This document shows, piece after piece, positions 24,221 through 34,878 of a DNA stretch of 64,000 bases. The stretch comes from Chlorobium sp. (lineage in GTDB: Bacteria; Bacteroidota; Chlorobiia; Chlorobiales; Chlorobiaceae): positions 62,001-126,000 of the forward strand of contig NZ_JAIOZR010000006.1 in the NCBI RefSeq assembly GCF_021740465.1, read 5' to 3'. The notes beneath the pieces were generated by a model. The model saw nothing but the letters and a program-made list of their open reading frames with translations. It ran no database searches and was not told where the DNA came from. Made by a program: the position numbers and the translations under genes. Numbering within the stretch: the stretch's first letter is position 1; each line of letters begins with the position of its first letter.

Positions 24221-25177
24221 TCAGGATGGTGTTTCGGGCGCCCTGCAGCAGGCCTCGATAAGGGCCGCCATAGCAGCAGGATCTCCGGAAGCGTCCACCC
24301 AGTTAACATTAAGCCTATTTTTAAAAAAAGTCAACTGGCGTTTTGCATAATTGCGGGTATGCTGTTTTATAAGCGTAACCGCAATTTCGAGAGTCGTTCG
24401 GCCTTCAAAGTAATCGAAAAGTTCCTGATAACCTACCGTTTTCAGGGCGTCGGCTTTTTCCTCCCTCAGGAGAGAATAATACTTTTTATACAATAATTCA
24501 GCTTCATCGACCAGTCCGGCCTGGATCATTTCATCGACCCTTCCGTCGATTCGTTCGTAGAGCATGGCGCGCGGTATCGAGAGGCCGTATGAGAGGAAGG
24601 TGATGGCAGGGGCTTTCCTTGTTTGCTGCAGCTCGGTAACGGTACGTCCGGTGATTGCGATAATTTCAAGACTGCGGATAAGTCGCCGGGTTTTGGTTGG
24701 ATCGAGGCTCTCCGCCTGAACGGGATCGAGCGTTTTCAGTCGTTCGAAGAGCTTTTCGCTGCCGAGGGAGCCGAGCTCCCTGGAGAGTTTTCCGCGGATT
24801 TCAGGATCACCGGGAGGCAGGTCGGCAAAGCCCCTGATGAGTCCTTCGAGATAGAGTGTCGAACCTCCGGCGACGATTGCCCGTTTTCCCCGAAGGTGAA
24901 TATCGAGGATTCTTTGTTGCGCTTCAACGGCAAAATCGCCCGCTGTGAAGGATTCGCCGATGTTTTTTTCATCGATGAAATGGTGAGGGATTTCGTGCAG
25001 TTCCTTTTCGGGAGGTTTTGCAGAACCGATGGTGAGCTCGCGGTAGATTTGCCGGGAATCGGCGGAGATGATTTCGGCATCGAGTCGTCGGGCGACATTC
25101 AGTGCCAGGGAGGTTTTTCCTGAAGCCGTCGGTCCCAGAATTACCAGCACCGGTTTTTGTGGTTGAGTGGATGACAT
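24221..25177 (-). CDS. miaA: tRNA dimethylallyltransferase
   Basis: Transfers the dimethylallyl group to A37 of tRNAs reading UNN codons. The 318-residue protein starts at 25177 ([22 protein letters not shown]); the longer upstream frame overlaps maf and is ignored. Motifs: P-loop [51 protein letters not shown] and the C-terminal [12 protein letters not shown]. It starts 11 bases after the maf stop, so maf-miaA form an operon. Confidence 0.96.
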   Translation of the reverse strand: MSSTQPQKPVLVILGPTASGKTSLALNVARRLDAEIISADSRQIYRELTIGSAKPPEKELHEIPHHFIDEKNIGESFTAGDFAVEAQQRILDIHLRGKRAIVAGGSTLYLEGLIRGFADLPPGDPEIRGKLSRELGSLGSEKLFERLKTLDPVQAESLDPTKTRRLIRSLEIIAITGRTVTELQQTRKAPAITFLSYGLSIPRAMLYERIDGRVDEMIQAGLVDEAELLYKKYYSLLREEKADALKTVGYQELFDYFEGRTTLEIAVTLIKQHTRNYAKRQLTFFKNRLNVNWVDASGDPAAMAALIEACCRAPETPS

Positions 25178-25188
25178 CGCAGCCGGAT

Positions 25189-25782
25189 TCAGATTTCCGG
25201 GAAAATGCGCTTCAGGGCGAGGCAGAGGCGCGAAACAGGTAAGCCGACAACATTGTAGTAGCACCCCTCGATCCGGCGTACATAACAGGCCATGAGAGGA
25301 TCCTGGATGCCGTATGATCCGGCTTTGTCGAAGGGCTTGACCAGATCGAGATAGCCGGCGATTTCGCGGTCGTTCATCGGCTCGAATTCCACACTGGTTG
25401 TCACGCATTCGCTGTAGGCGCCGGCTGAAGAGAGCAGGGCGAAGCCGGTATGAACCTTATGGGTTTTGTTCTGCAGGCTTTGCAGCATGCTGAAGGCGTT
25501 GTTGTAGCCGTCGGGTTTGCCGAGCATCTCCCCATTGAGAGCCACAACGGTATCGGCGCCGATCACCGTTACCCGCTCATGCGGATCGTGCAGCATTTTC
25601 CATGCGGCTTCGGCTTTCTCCAGCGCTACGGCGGCAACATTCTCCTCGATGGTTTTCGATGGATCGAACCTTTCTTCGGTATCGACCGGCAGGGTTCGGA
25701 AGCGCATGCCGAGCAGCGAAAGCAGCTCCTTGCGTCTCGGAGACTGTGATGCCAGAATGAGTAAGGGTGTTTCCATCGCCAT
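25189..25782 (-). CDS. maf: Maf-like nucleotide pyrophosphatase
   Basis: Hydrolyses dTTP/UTP or modified nucleotides as a house-cleaning enzyme. It has 197 residues, the normal length. Motifs: [13 protein letters not shown] (substrate loop), [27 protein letters not shown] and [28 protein letters not shown]. It lies directly after the symporter gene (1 base between) and 11 bases before miaA. Confidence 0.95.
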   Translation of the reverse strand: MAMETPLLILASQSPRRKELLSLLGMRFRTLPVDTEERFDPSKTIEENVAAVALEKAEAAWKMLHDPHERVTVIGADTVVALNGEMLGKPDGYNNAFSMLQSLQNKTHKVHTGFALLSSAGAYSECVTTSVEFEPMNDREIAGYLDLVKPFDKAGSYGIQDPLMACYVRRIEGCYYNVVGLPVSRLCLALKRIFPEI

Positions 25783-25783
25783 G

Positions 25784-27550
25784 TTACTGCAGGTTGTTCC
25801 AGCCTCTCCGGTTCATGTCGATGTAGATGAGCCAGCCGGAAACCGCCGCAGCAAGGAAATAGAGCGCTGCCGGCAAGGGTTCGCCGAAAATGAGTTTTCC
25901 CGTTCCGAAGAGTGCCGAGTAAACCAGGACGATGCCGAGGAACCAGTCGGCGAAAAGCCGTGCGAATCCTTTGTCGGATTCCACATCGGGCATGGTGTCG
26001 GATATTTTTTTCCAGAACACTCCGCCGACTCGCGTTGTTCGGTAAAATGATTGGAGGGTTTTCTCTTCGGTTGGTGGGGTGAGAAAGGTAACCAGAAGTG
26101 TTGCCGATATGGTGAACAGGACGATGATGAAAATCGAAACCGGAAAGGTGATGCCGGTCATGAAGTGCAGCCAGCTGTATGCGGCGAATGGCGCAACCAT
26201 GGAGGTGATTTCGCTCCAGGCGTTCAGGCGCCACCAGAACCAGCGCATGATCAGCACAAAGCCGGTTCCGGCTCCGCACTGGATGATGAATTCCCATGCC
26301 CCGGTTATGGTTTCGAGCACGAAGAAGGTTATGTAGAGTGCAAAGATCGCTGTAAGCACGGTGACGGCCTTCGATACCCTGACGTAGTGTTTCGCATCGG
26401 CTTCCTGCCTGATGAAGCGTTTGTAGAAGTCGTTGATGAGGTAGCTCGTCCCCCAGTTCAGGTGCGTGGCGAGGGTCGACATGTAAGCGGCCAGAAATGC
26501 CGCGACAAGCAATCCTTTCAGGCCGGGCGGAAGGATTGCTCTCATGACATGGACAAACCCGTCCTCCTTTTCGGCTGCCGGCAGGTCCGGAAACATGACG
26601 AGGCTTGCCAGTCCCACAATGATCCACGGCCAGGGTCTTATGGCGTAATGGGCGATGGTGAACCAGAGGGTTGCCAGGAGCGAATGCTTTTCATCCTTTG
26701 CGCTCATCATGCGCTGGGCGATGTAGCCGCCCCCTCCCGGTTCCGCCCCCGGATACCAGGAGGCCCACCACTGGACAAAAGCCATGGCGGCAAATGAGGC
26801 AAAGGGCAGGGCGAATGCCCCTTGTCCGATGGAGGGTGAGTCGGCGGACGAGGAGATAGCCGGGAAAAAATCGAACATCCATGCCGGAAGTGCGCCCTTG
26901 AGTCCTCCTGCGGCGGCGACGGAAGGGTGCTGCATGGCAAGAACCGCCAGAATGATGCAGCCGGCCATGGCGATGAGAAACTGTACGGCGTCGGTGACCG
27001 AGACGCCCCAGAGGCCGGAAAGTCCGGAATAGAGGGTGGTCAGGACTACAAGCGCCACGATGGTGAGTTCGGGGTTCAGTTCAGGCATCATGATGCGGAT
27101 GATCTTGAACATGGCGAGATTGACCCAGCCGATGATGACCGCATTGATGAAAAGGCCGAAATAGAGTGCCTTGAACCCCCGGAGAAATGCTGCAGCCTTG
27201 CCGCTGTAGCGAAGTTCTATGAATTCGAGGTCGGTCATGATGTTGGCACGCCGCCAGAGACGGGCAAAGAAAAAGACCGTAAGCATGCCACCCGAGACGA
27301 AGGTCCACCATACCCAGTTGCCGGCAATACCGTTTTTGGCCACGAACCCTGCCACAGCCAGAGGAGTGTCGGCGGCAAACGTGGTTGCCACCATCCCTGT
27401 TCCTGCGAGCCACCAGGGAAGTTTGCGGCCGGAAAGGAAGAACTCTCCGACATTTTCCGATGCTCGCGAAGAAAACATCAGGCCGATTGCCAGCGTCAGA
27501 ATCAGGTAGCCGGCAATGAACGCGTAGTCGAGAACGGTGAACTGTTCCAT
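25784..27550 (-). CDS. Sodium:solute symporter family (SSS) transporter
   Basis: A 588-residue inner-membrane protein with about 13-15 hydrophobic helices. Family features: FVLDYAF-type first helix then ENVGEFFLSGRKLPWWLAG, GTGMVATTFAADTPLAVAG, and LEFIELRYSGKAAAFLRGF. The substrate cannot be read from sequence; related long SSS proteins in Bacteroidetes/Chlorobi are of unknown specificity. It is followed on the same strand by maf, and preceded by the PfkB kinase gene at 27630. Confidence 0.9.
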   Translation of the reverse strand: MEQFTVLDYAFIAGYLILTLAIGLMFSSRASENVGEFFLSGRKLPWWLAGTGMVATTFAADTPLAVAGFVAKNGIAGNWVWWTFVSGGMLTVFFFARLWRRANIMTDLEFIELRYSGKAAAFLRGFKALYFGLFINAVIIGWVNLAMFKIIRIMMPELNPELTIVALVVLTTLYSGLSGLWGVSVTDAVQFLIAMAGCIILAVLAMQHPSVAAAGGLKGALPAWMFDFFPAISSSADSPSIGQGAFALPFASFAAMAFVQWWASWYPGAEPGGGGYIAQRMMSAKDEKHSLLATLWFTIAHYAIRPWPWIIVGLASLVMFPDLPAAEKEDGFVHVMRAILPPGLKGLLVAAFLAAYMSTLATHLNWGTSYLINDFYKRFIRQEADAKHYVRVSKAVTVLTAIFALYITFFVLETITGAWEFIIQCGAGTGFVLIMRWFWWRLNAWSEITSMVAPFAAYSWLHFMTGITFPVSIFIIVLFTISATLLVTFLTPPTEEKTLQSFYRTTRVGGVFWKKISDTMPDVESDKGFARLFADWFLGIVLVYSALFGTGKLIFGEPLPAALYFLAAAVSGWLIYIDMNRRGWNNLQ

Positions 27551-27629
27551 AGGTGTTTTCGGCGGTTATATTCTGCAGGACGGCGCATACGCCGCCGCCC
27601 GCTGTTGTCATCGGTTCTCCGAAGACACT

Positions 27630-28541
27630 TCACCCCTCGATTCTCGAAAGATCAAGAAAACTCTGGTATCGGTCCTCGATTTCCAGAAGGTCGAGAGCGT
27701 TAAGGCGATCGGTGCCGAATTTTTCGACGCAGAAGCTTGCCATGGCGCTGCCGTAGAGTACCCCCTTGCGCAGTTCGAGATCGGTGACGGCTTCGCAGCG
27801 CGAGAGGTGGCCGATAAAGCCTCCGGCAAAGGTGTCGCCGGCTCCGGTCGGATCGTAGATGGATTCAAGCGGGTATGCGGGTGCGGCGAAGATGCCGTTG
27901 TCGGTGAAGAGCAGGGCTCCGTGTTCGCCTTTTTTGATGATCAGGATTTTCGGGCCCATCGCGCGGATGATTCTCGCCGATTTCACAAGGTTGGGATCGC
28001 CGCTGAGAATGCGGGCCTCACTGTCGTTGATGATGAAGATATCGACGCGCTCAAGGGTTTTTTTCAGTTCTTCGGGTTTGCCCTCGATCCAGAAGTTCAT
28101 GGTGTCGCAGATGACCATTTTCGGAGCCGTTATCTGGTCGAGCACCTTGACCTGCAGTTCCGGATCGATGTTGCCGAGGCAGACGAACTCCGATTTCCGG
28201 TACTGTTCCGGCACATGTGGATCGAAATCGGCAAAGACGTTGAGCTGGGTGTCGAGCGTGTCGCGGGTGTTCATATCGTAATGGTAGCGGCCTGCCCAGC
28301 GGAAGGTTTTGCCGTTATCGACCTTCTGGATGCCTTTGGTGTCGATGTTTCTGGAGTGGAGCAGGTTGAAGTGCTCATCGGTGAAATCGGCACCGACCAC
28401 GCCCACCATATTGATGTCGTCGGTGAAGTAGCTTGCCGAAAGAGCGATGTAGGTTGATGACCCTCCAAGGGTATCGGGGGAGTTGCCGAAGGGGGTTTCG
28501 ATATCATCAAATGCAAGGGATCCGACGACGAGAATTGACAT
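27630..28541 (-). CDS. PfkB-family carbohydrate or nucleoside kinase
   Basis: A 303-residue ribokinase-like protein. Seen: GGSSTYIALSASYFT (substrate lid region), VGVVGADF, CDTMNFWI, INDSEARILSG, LIIKKGEHGALLF and DPTGAGDTFAGGFIG, which holds the catalytic Asp and anion hole. The substrate is not evident; close homologues are often labelled sugar or adenosine kinases. It lies 57 bases after the GH13-like gene on the same strand. Confidence 0.92.
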   Translation of the reverse strand: MSILVVGSLAFDDIETPFGNSPDTLGGSSTYIALSASYFTDDINMVGVVGADFTDEHFNLLHSRNIDTKGIQKVDNGKTFRWAGRYHYDMNTRDTLDTQLNVFADFDPHVPEQYRKSEFVCLGNIDPELQVKVLDQITAPKMVICDTMNFWIEGKPEELKKTLERVDIFIINDSEARILSGDPNLVKSARIIRAMGPKILIIKKGEHGALLFTDNGIFAAPAYPLESIYDPTGAGDTFAGGFIGHLSRCEAVTDLELRKGVLYGSAMASFCVEKFGTDRLNALDLLEIEDRYQSFLDLSRIEG

Positions 28542-28598
28542 GATGGTAAGTGTTTTTCAGGGTTGACGATAAAAGTTCAAAGATAATGAATTCAGGAT

Positions 28599-30551
28599 TC
28601 AATTCTGTTGGGGGAGTTCAAAAAGCATGCATTGCCCCGGTTTGCAGGAAACGGTGAGTTTATGGTCCGATACCTTGTGGTTCTCGCCTGCAATCAGTTC
28701 GAAGAGCGTTTCGTCTCCGAACGAGAACTCGATGGTGCCGGTTTTCGGCTGCTCGCCGTTGCTGTTGCCGATGAAGAGCAGCGACTGTTTTCCGTTTTTA
28801 CGCAGCACTGCGAAAAGATCGGGTTCGGTGACATAAGGGAGCACTATCGATCCTTTATCGCCGCACCCGATGAGTTCCGTATACCGGCTGCGGATGGCGA
28901 GGATGTTCCTGATATACCCGTTGAGGGGGTCGAGGTTGTTGGTTTTCTGCCAGTCGAAGCTGAACGTGCTGAAAAGGGGCAGTTTTTCTGCCGGGAAGCG
29001 TGTCCTGTCGCTGTCCTCGAAATTCAGACCGAGGTTGACCGGGTGCCATTCGCAGATTTCCATACCCGAGTGAAGGAACGGTATGGAGGGAAGAATTGCA
29101 CTGAGCGTGAAAACGAAAAGCGCACGGTTTCGGCCGGTTTCCATGCCGGGCCAGCGGTGGCATACCCTCGGGGTGTTGTGGTTTTCACCGGTTCCGAAAA
29201 AGGGGAGTGCAATGCCGGTTTTATTGAGGTAGTTCAGGAGGCCCCTGATGAACACCGTGTCGTGAACGACAAAGGGCAGGGAGCCGAATACCGCATCGAA
29301 CCCTTCATCGCGCACTTCGGGTGTGGGATCGAAGTTTTCATCCCAGAAAGCGAAGTCGGGCCTGTTTTTTCTTGCCGATTCCACAACCATCCGCTTGAGC
29401 TGGCCAGGGAGGGCATGGCCCATATCCATCATGGCTCCGTCGATACCGAAGGTTTCCTGATAGCGGGGGATGATCGAAAGAACGGTATCCCAGAGTTCAC
29501 GATTGAAGGTTTCAGGGTTGTCGAGGGCCGTGTCGTACATCCTGATGGTGTTGTAGGCGATGTAATTGAAGCTCGGATGGTTGTGCATTTTCAGATAGGT
29601 GACATCGGTCCATGGCGGCTGTCGGTCGTCGGGCGGCCAGTCTGAAAAGGCGCTGGCTACATGGCAGGGCTCTCCGTTTTCGCCGTTACCCTCGATCGCT
29701 CCGCTCTGCTCTTCCACGGATACCGGAGCGGGAACGAACATGCCGGTGTACTCGGGCGATGGTGCCGGAAGGTTACAGAGGTCATGTTTGTCAACCTTTT
29801 CATAAATGGAGTTCAGGGTGTCGGTGTCGAAAACCGGAGGTCCGTATCGGTTTCCGTCTGCGGTTCCGGAAAGCCAGTAAAACCAAGAAGGATGGCTTTT
29901 CACCCACCGGCTGTCGATGGCTGCAGTTCTGAAAACGAATTCGAAGACAACCCTCATGCCAAGCAGGTGAGCAGCTTCGACAAAAGCCTTCAGGAGAAAA
30001 TCCGACGTAAGCCCGAGCGCAGGTTCATCGAGCATGGGATCGATTTCCATCGGGTCCTTGACGGCGTAGGGAGAGCCGAGGTTTCCTTTTCTGTTTGCCT
30101 TGCCGATGGAGGTCAGCGGCAGAAGATAGACGGTGTTGGCTCCGAGGGAACTGATATAGGGGAGCAGTGCAATTGCTTTCAGGAGTGTTCCTGTCTCCCT
30201 GAAGCCGCAGGCAAGCGGTTCGGGACTTACGGTCTGGTCGAGGTCGTGATCGAAAGCCGTGGTCAGGCGGACGAACATGTTGTAGACAACTGCCGATCGG
30301 CTCCACAGGTGGTCATTTTCAGTTCCGGAGGGAGATTGCGGATGGTCGAGTATCCTCTCGATGATGCCGGCATAGTAGGTGCCCGGCTGCACGGCGACGC
30401 TCCCCTGGAGGTTGCCGGTCCAGAGTTGCGGAATGTAGTAAGGCTGATCTTCAGGCAGGGAGGGGAGCTTCTGCAGGAGATCGAAGAGCGTTTCGAGATG
30501 GGTACTCTGCACAGGTAGTATTATCTTTAAGGGTTTTCCAACCCCTGTCAT
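28599..30551 (-). CDS. GH13 alpha-amylase-family protein with altered catalytic motifs
   Basis: A 650-residue protein; the start at 30551 is taken because earlier codons run into the promoter region of truA. A TIM-barrel GH13 layout is recognisable: [38 protein letters not shown] (region I), [11 protein letters not shown] (region II, about 369-378), FAFWDENFD (region III, Glu405), [11 protein letters not shown] (region IV) and [13 protein letters not shown]. The usual residues are changed: region I DxVxNH is ExVxRT, the invariant Arg of region II is Met, and the region IV Asp is Asn. The nucleophile Asp376 and acid/base Glu405 remain. Activity is therefore doubtful or altered. A C-terminal beta domain is present. 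Confidence 0.82.
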   Translation of the reverse strand: MTGVGKPLKIILPVQSTHLETLFDLLQKLPSLPEDQPYYIPQLWTGNLQGSVAVQPGTYYAGIIERILDHPQSPSGTENDHLWSRSAVVYNMFVRLTTAFDHDLDQTVSPEPLACGFRETGTLLKAIALLPYISSLGANTVYLLPLTSIGKANRKGNLGSPYAVKDPMEIDPMLDEPALGLTSDFLLKAFVEAAHLLGMRVVFEFVFRTAAIDSRWVKSHPSWFYWLSGTADGNRYGPPVFDTDTLNSIYEKVDKHDLCNLPAPSPEYTGMFVPAPVSVEEQSGAIEGNGENGEPCHVASAFSDWPPDDRQPPWTDVTYLKMHNHPSFNYIAYNTIRMYDTALDNPETFNRELWDTVLSIIPRYQETFGIDGAMMDMGHALPGQLKRMVVESARKNRPDFAFWDENFDPTPEVRDEGFDAVFGSLPFVVHDTVFIRGLLNYLNKTGIALPFFGTGENHNTPRVCHRWPGMETGRNRALFVFTLSAILPSIPFLHSGMEICEWHPVNLGLNFEDSDRTRFPAEKLPLFSTFSFDWQKTNNLDPLNGYIRNILAIRSRYTELIGCGDKGSIVLPYVTEPDLFAVLRKNGKQSLLFIGNSNGEQPKTGTIEFSFGDETLFELIAGENHKVSDHKLTVSCKPGQCMLFELPQQN

Positions 30552-30650
30552 TTTTGAAAAGAAACGGAAGGGCGCCACATGCAATTGTATTATATATGTT
30601 ACACGCCCACGCCCCGACAGCGGCGCTCTTAAGATAGCGATTTCCCTTTT

Positions 30651-31385
30651 ATGAAGAACATAAGGCTGGATGTTGAATATGACGGAACGGATTATTGCGG
30701 CTGGCAGCGTCAGTCCGAAGTGATTCCTACGGTTCAGGGGGAGCTGGAACGGGTGCTCTCCCGGATTCTTCAGGAGAGTATCGCGCTTACGGCAGCAGGA
30801 AGAACCGACAGCGGGGTGCATGCCCGGATGCAGGTGGTTAACTTTTTGACCTGCTCAGCAATGGAGCTTTCACGGATGGCCCACGCATGCAATGCGCTGC
30901 TTCCTTCTGTAATCAGGGTTAGCAACCCACAGGTCGCTGCGCCCGATTTTCATACGCGCTTCAGTGCCAGAGAGCGGGAGTACCGGTATTTTCTGCTCGA
31001 GCGGCCTTCAGCCTTACGCTACCGCTTTACCGGCTGTTCGAACGGGGTGCTCGATCTTGCGGCCATGCAGAGAGCCGCGGACTTTCTTCCCGGTGTGCAT
31101 GACTTCCGCGTTTTTTCCAGGGAGCCGTCCGGCAAGGATGACCTTTTGTGCCGGATAACGGAATGTGAATGGCTGCGGGAGAACGGCACACTGGTTTTCC
31201 GGATACGGGCAAACCGTTTTCTGCGTTCCATGGTACGGTATCTGGTTGGTGCGATGATTGCTGTCGGCAGGGGAGTCGTCTCTCCGGAAGAGTTCGGGGC
31301 AGTTCTCGAATCCGGAGTGCCGCATCGGGTGCCGCAGGTTCCGGCGGCACCGAACGGACTTTTTTTGTGGGACGTTACCTACTGA
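30651..31385 (+). CDS. truA: tRNA pseudouridine synthase A
   Basis: Makes pseudouridine at positions 38-40 of tRNA anticodon arms. The 244-residue protein carries [32 protein letters not shown] with the catalytic Asp, the [15 protein letters not shown] block, and [19 protein letters not shown]. Divergent from the GH13-like gene with 99 bases between. Confidence 0.96.
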   Translation: MKNIRLDVEYDGTDYCGWQRQSEVIPTVQGELERVLSRILQESIALTAAGRTDSGVHARMQVVNFLTCSAMELSRMAHACNALLPSVIRVSNPQVAAPDFHTRFSAREREYRYFLLERPSALRYRFTGCSNGVLDLAAMQRAADFLPGVHDFRVFSREPSGKDDLLCRITECEWLRENGTLVFRIRANRFLRSMVRYLVGAMIAVGRGVVSPEEFGAVLESGVPHRVPQVPAAPNGLFLWDVTY

Positions 31386-31404
31386 TCGGGTATAAATACC
31401 CCGA
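31385..31404 (+). terminator. Possible truA terminator hairpin
   Basis: ATCGGGTAT and ATACCCCGAT pair with one bulged C around a two-base loop, starting at the truA stop codon. It is followed by ATTTATTGT rather than a clean T-run, so termination is uncertain. Confidence 0.4.
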
Positions 31405-31589
31405 TATTTATTGTAATAATCATGAACTGTTTTTATGTTTACTTTTCAGGGGATAGCTGTTGATCTGCTGCGAGCTCCTTCTGTCTCGTCCTCGAAACGC
31501 CAGGAGCTGCCAAACAGCGGTTCCTCTTACAAGAGTATTGTTGCCGATATGGAATTTTTTTCTAATCCCCCCCTAATACCGGATTTCCT

Positions 31590-33407
31590 GTGAAAATCAG
31601 TTTTTTCCATAGAGTAGGTACGCTTCTCTTTTTATTGCTGTTTGTTCATAATTCCGTTCACCCGGCGTTTGCCGGAGACTCACGCTCCGACAAATCATCG
31701 GTAGCGGAAATTCTCGACAGCCTCGTCTATGCGACCTATTTCAAGGACGAGTATTTTTCTCCGTCATCGAAAATGCCCGATCGGGGCGCTTTCACCTCCC
31801 ACTTCGTTCCGCAGTTCAGCGATTCGGTCTATGCCTCGCGAATTGCCGCCCTTGACCGTAAAACACCCTTCAAACTTGTCTATAACGAGCACGTAAGGGG
31901 TTTTATCAGGGTTTACGCTGTTGACAAACGGAACAGTACGGCCAAGATTCTCGGTCTTTCAAAATTGTATTTTCCCCTTTTCGAAGAGCATCTCGACAAG
32001 TACAACGTTCCTCTGGAAATGAAGTATCTCGCTATTGTCGAGTCGGCTCTGAACCCGACGGCAGTTTCCCGGGCCGGTGCGAAAGGATTGTGGCAGTTCA
32101 TGTACGGTACCGGAAAGATGTATGGTCTCGAATCTTCGTCGTTTATCGAAGACCGCTACGATCCCTACAAGGCGACCCTTGCAGCAAGCCGGCATCTTCG
32201 CGACCTCTATAAAATATACGGCGACTGGTTCCTCGCCCTTGCTGCCTACAACTCCGGACCAGGCAACGTCAACAAGGCGATAAGAAGGGCAGGCGGCGCA
32301 AAGGACTACTGGGCTATCTGGGACTACCTTCCGGCAGAGACAAGAGGATATGTTCCGGCGTTCATTGCGGTGAACTATATCATGAATTATTACAGGGAAC
32401 ATAATATCCGTCCGGTCGAACCCGGATATCTCTATCAGGATGTCGATACGCTCAGGGTATCGAAGATGCTCTCCTTCGAACAGATCAATGAGACTATCGG
32501 TATCTCCATGCAGGACCTGGAGTTTCTCAATCCCCAGTACAAGCTCGGTATCATACCCGCTGCCGATTACACGCCGAATGTGATCAGGCTTCCCCGGAGG
32601 TTTGTTTCCCAGTTCCAGCGTCGTGAAAAGGAGATCTATGCATACAAGTCGAAACGCGTACTCGAACGCGAACAGCTGCTTGCCAGGGTGCAGAGTATCG
32701 AAGCTTCCGCTCCTGCTGCTGTCAGCCAGACAACTCCGGAAGGTCAGGTTCGCAAGGTGCATTTTGTCCGTCCGGGTCAGGATATCGGCATGATTGCCCG
32801 TTTTTACCGTTGCGAGCCGAGCGAAATCATCCGCTGGAACAATCTGAAAAGTACCGCTCTTGTTCCTGGTCAGCAGCTTGTTGTTTTTGCCGGAAACGGG
32901 GGTGCTGAAAAGGTTGCAGCGGCACAGGTTCCTGTTCCTGTTATGAACCAGCCCCAGACGCCTGTTCAGGTATCCGTTCCCGCTTCGCCTGAGCCCTCTT
33001 CCCTGTCCGCTCCGGTTGCGGTCAAAGAACCGCCGGCGGCGAGGAAGCCTGAACGGAAGAAGGAAAAAATCGAGATGCATCGGGTTGAACGGGGAGAGAC
33101 GGTCGCCTCGATAGCCCGTCGGTACGGAGTGAGTGTCGAGGAGCTTGGGGCTCTCAACGGACTGAAAGGCAAAATGAATATTGCTCCGGGTCAGAAGCTG
33201 AGAGTCAGTGGTTCCTCTGCAGGAAAAGCCTCTTCCCGGAGAACTGTGGCAGGGAAGGCGAAATACCACAAGGTCAGGAAGGGCGACACACTCTCCTCGA
33301 TCGCCGATCGTTACGGAGTCAGTGTCGGCGACCTTGCGGAATGGAACGGCATCGGAAAAAAGAGAGCAATTCAGCCTGGTCAGAAACTCAGGGTGGCTTC
33401 GCGCTGA
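31590..33407 (+). CDS. mltD: Membrane-bound lytic murein transglycosylase D with three LysM domains
   Basis: Cleaves peptidoglycan glycan strands with formation of 1,6-anhydromuramic ends. A signal peptide covers residues 1-28 ([17 protein letters not shown]). The SLT domain shows [20 protein letters not shown] with catalytic Glu151, GLWQFM and [13 protein letters not shown]. LysM modules lie at about 388-432 ([17 protein letters not shown]), 495-538 ([17 protein letters not shown]) and 558-602 ([18 protein letters not shown]), joined by Pro/Ala/Ser-rich linkers. The first LysM is the most diverged. No lipobox is seen. The 204-base gap upstream holds only the possible truA hairpin. Confidence 0.94.
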   Translation: MKISFFHRVGTLLFLLLFVHNSVHPAFAGDSRSDKSSVAEILDSLVYATYFKDEYFSPSSKMPDRGAFTSHFVPQFSDSVYASRIAALDRKTPFKLVYNEHVRGFIRVYAVDKRNSTAKILGLSKLYFPLFEEHLDKYNVPLEMKYLAIVESALNPTAVSRAGAKGLWQFMYGTGKMYGLESSSFIEDRYDPYKATLAASRHLRDLYKIYGDWFLALAAYNSGPGNVNKAIRRAGGAKDYWAIWDYLPAETRGYVPAFIAVNYIMNYYREHNIRPVEPGYLYQDVDTLRVSKMLSFEQINETIGISMQDLEFLNPQYKLGIIPAADYTPNVIRLPRRFVSQFQRREKEIYAYKSKRVLEREQLLARVQSIEASAPAAVSQTTPEGQVRKVHFVRPGQDIGMIARFYRCEPSEIIRWNNLKSTALVPGQQLVVFAGNGGAEKVAAAQVPVPVMNQPQTPVQVSVPASPEPSSLSAPVAVKEPPAARKPERKKEKIEMHRVERGETVASIARRYGVSVEELGALNGLKGKMNIAPGQKLRVSGSSAGKASSRRTVAGKAKYHKVRKGDTLSSIADRYGVSVGDLAEWNGIGKKRAIQPGQKLRVASR

Positions 33408-33603
33408 GAGGGTTTTACTCTTCCGTTCCGGCAAGGTATTTATGCTTTTGACGGCTTTTTTTTCAGGGTGTTAATTGTTCCGGTCTCATGTTCCTTTAAA
33501 CAAGAATTTTGTTATCTTAAGCCTTTTCGGGTTGCTTAACTGACGGAAAAGGGTGGTTTGTCGGAATTGCTTTGTCAATCCTAAATGAGAATAAAAAAAA
33601 CGT

Positions 33604-34794
33604 ATGCGTAATATCATTTTTACCGGAAAGGGGGGCGTCGGCAAAACCTCTGTCGCCGCAGCCACGGCACTCAAAGCTGCGGACATGGGGTACAAAACCC
33701 TTATTATGTCTACCGATCCGGCGCACAGCCTGGGTGACTCGCTTGATGTTCAGTTAGGCCCGTCTCCTGTCAAGGTGGCGGAAAATCTCTGGGCTCAGGA
33801 AGTCAGCGTTTTCGGTGATCTCAATCTGAACTGGGACGTCGTCAGGGAGCATTTTGCCCATCTGATGGCATCCCGTGGAATTGAAGGCGTCTATGCCGAA
33901 GAGATGGGTGTGCTTCCGGGCATGGAAGAGCTTTTTTCGCTCTCCTACATCAAGAGGTACAACGAGGAGCAGAAAGACTACGATCTTCTTGTTGTCGACT
34001 GTGCTCCTACCGGCGAGACCCTTCGACTGCTTTCGCTGCCTGAAACATTCGGATGGTTCATCAAGTTCATCCGCAATATCGAGAAATATATGGTCAAGCC
34101 GGTTATCAGGCCTCTTTCGAAAAAGATCAGGAAAATCGACGATTTTGTGGCTCCTGAGGAGGTTTACGAAAAAGTAGACAATCTGTTCTCTTCAACCGAA
34201 GGGATCATCGATCTTCTTGCCGACGGTTCGAAATCGACGGTTCGACTGGTCATGAACCCGGAAAAAATGGTCATCAAGGAGTCTATGCGGGCATTGACCT
34301 ATCTCAATCTTTACGGTATCACGGTTGACAGCATCACCATCAACCGGGTTATGCCCGACCAGAGCAGCGATCCCTATTTCCAGAGATGGCGCGGTATCCA
34401 GCAGAAGTATATCGAGCAGATTCAGGATGCTTTCGCACCTATTCCGATTGCTGAAGTGCCGTTGTTCGAAAACGAGGTCGTCGGTCTCGAGATGCTTCGC
34501 AAGGTCGGCGCAAGGGTCTATCCTGACCAGAATCCCCTTGACATTTTCTTCAAGGAGGATCCTATCAATATCACCAAGGTGTCTGAAGGCCACTACAAGG
34601 TTCGTGTCCGCCTGCCGTTCATGGAGAACATGGGCATGGAACCCAAGATTCTCAAAATGGGCGACGATCTTACCATCCGTATCGGAGATTATCAGAAAAT
34701 CGTGGCTTTGCCGATTTTTCTGGCCGGCATGGAATCCACCGGCGCTTCCTTTGAAGACAAGTGGCTCAGCATCGACTTTGCCAAACAGCAGTAG
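33604..34794 (+). CDS. ArsA/Get3-type ATPase with C-terminal HSP20-like domain
   Basis: A 396-residue P-loop ATPase. Residues 1-310: deviant Walker [16 protein letters not shown], switch [30 protein letters not shown] and INRVMPDQ. Residues 318-396 form a small-heat-shock-like (alpha-crystallin) domain: [32 protein letters not shown] and [13 protein letters not shown]. This ArsA plus HSP20 arrangement occurs in phototrophs and related bacteria; the role may be in membrane-protein or chlorosome-related targeting rather than arsenite export. No arsB or arsR is nearby. The 196 bases upstream hold no gene. Confidence 0.88.
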   Translation: MRNIIFTGKGGVGKTSVAAATALKAADMGYKTLIMSTDPAHSLGDSLDVQLGPSPVKVAENLWAQEVSVFGDLNLNWDVVREHFAHLMASRGIEGVYAEEMGVLPGMEELFSLSYIKRYNEEQKDYDLLVVDCAPTGETLRLLSLPETFGWFIKFIRNIEKYMVKPVIRPLSKKIRKIDDFVAPEEVYEKVDNLFSSTEGIIDLLADGSKSTVRLVMNPEKMVIKESMRALTYLNLYGITVDSITINRVMPDQSSDPYFQRWRGIQQKYIEQIQDAFAPIPIAEVPLFENEVVGLEMLRKVGARVYPDQNPLDIFFKEDPINITKVSEGHYKVRVRLPFMENMGMEPKILKMGDDLTIRIGDYQKIVALPIFLAGMESTGASFEDKWLSIDFAKQQ

Positions 34795-34816
34795 TCGTTC
34801 TCTTTTCGGTACACGC

Positions 34817-34848
34817 AAAAAAACCTGCCTTTCACGGCAGGTTTTTTT
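34817..34848. terminator. Bidirectional terminator between arsA-like gene and serA
   Basis: A perfect 13-bp stem, AAAAAAACCTGCC with GGCAGGTTTTTTT, around a six-base loop. It has a T-run on each strand, so it can end both convergent transcripts. Confidence 0.93.
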
Positions 34849-34878
34849 GTGAGCGGTTTTTTGGTAAGGAAGAGATTT

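Noticed and set aside
28608-29645. 345-codon open frame on the plus strand
   Set aside because: Antisense to the GH13-like gene; no recognisable motif.
31959-33434. 491-codon open frame on the minus strand
   Set aside because: Antisense to mltD with its signal peptide, SLT and LysM domains.
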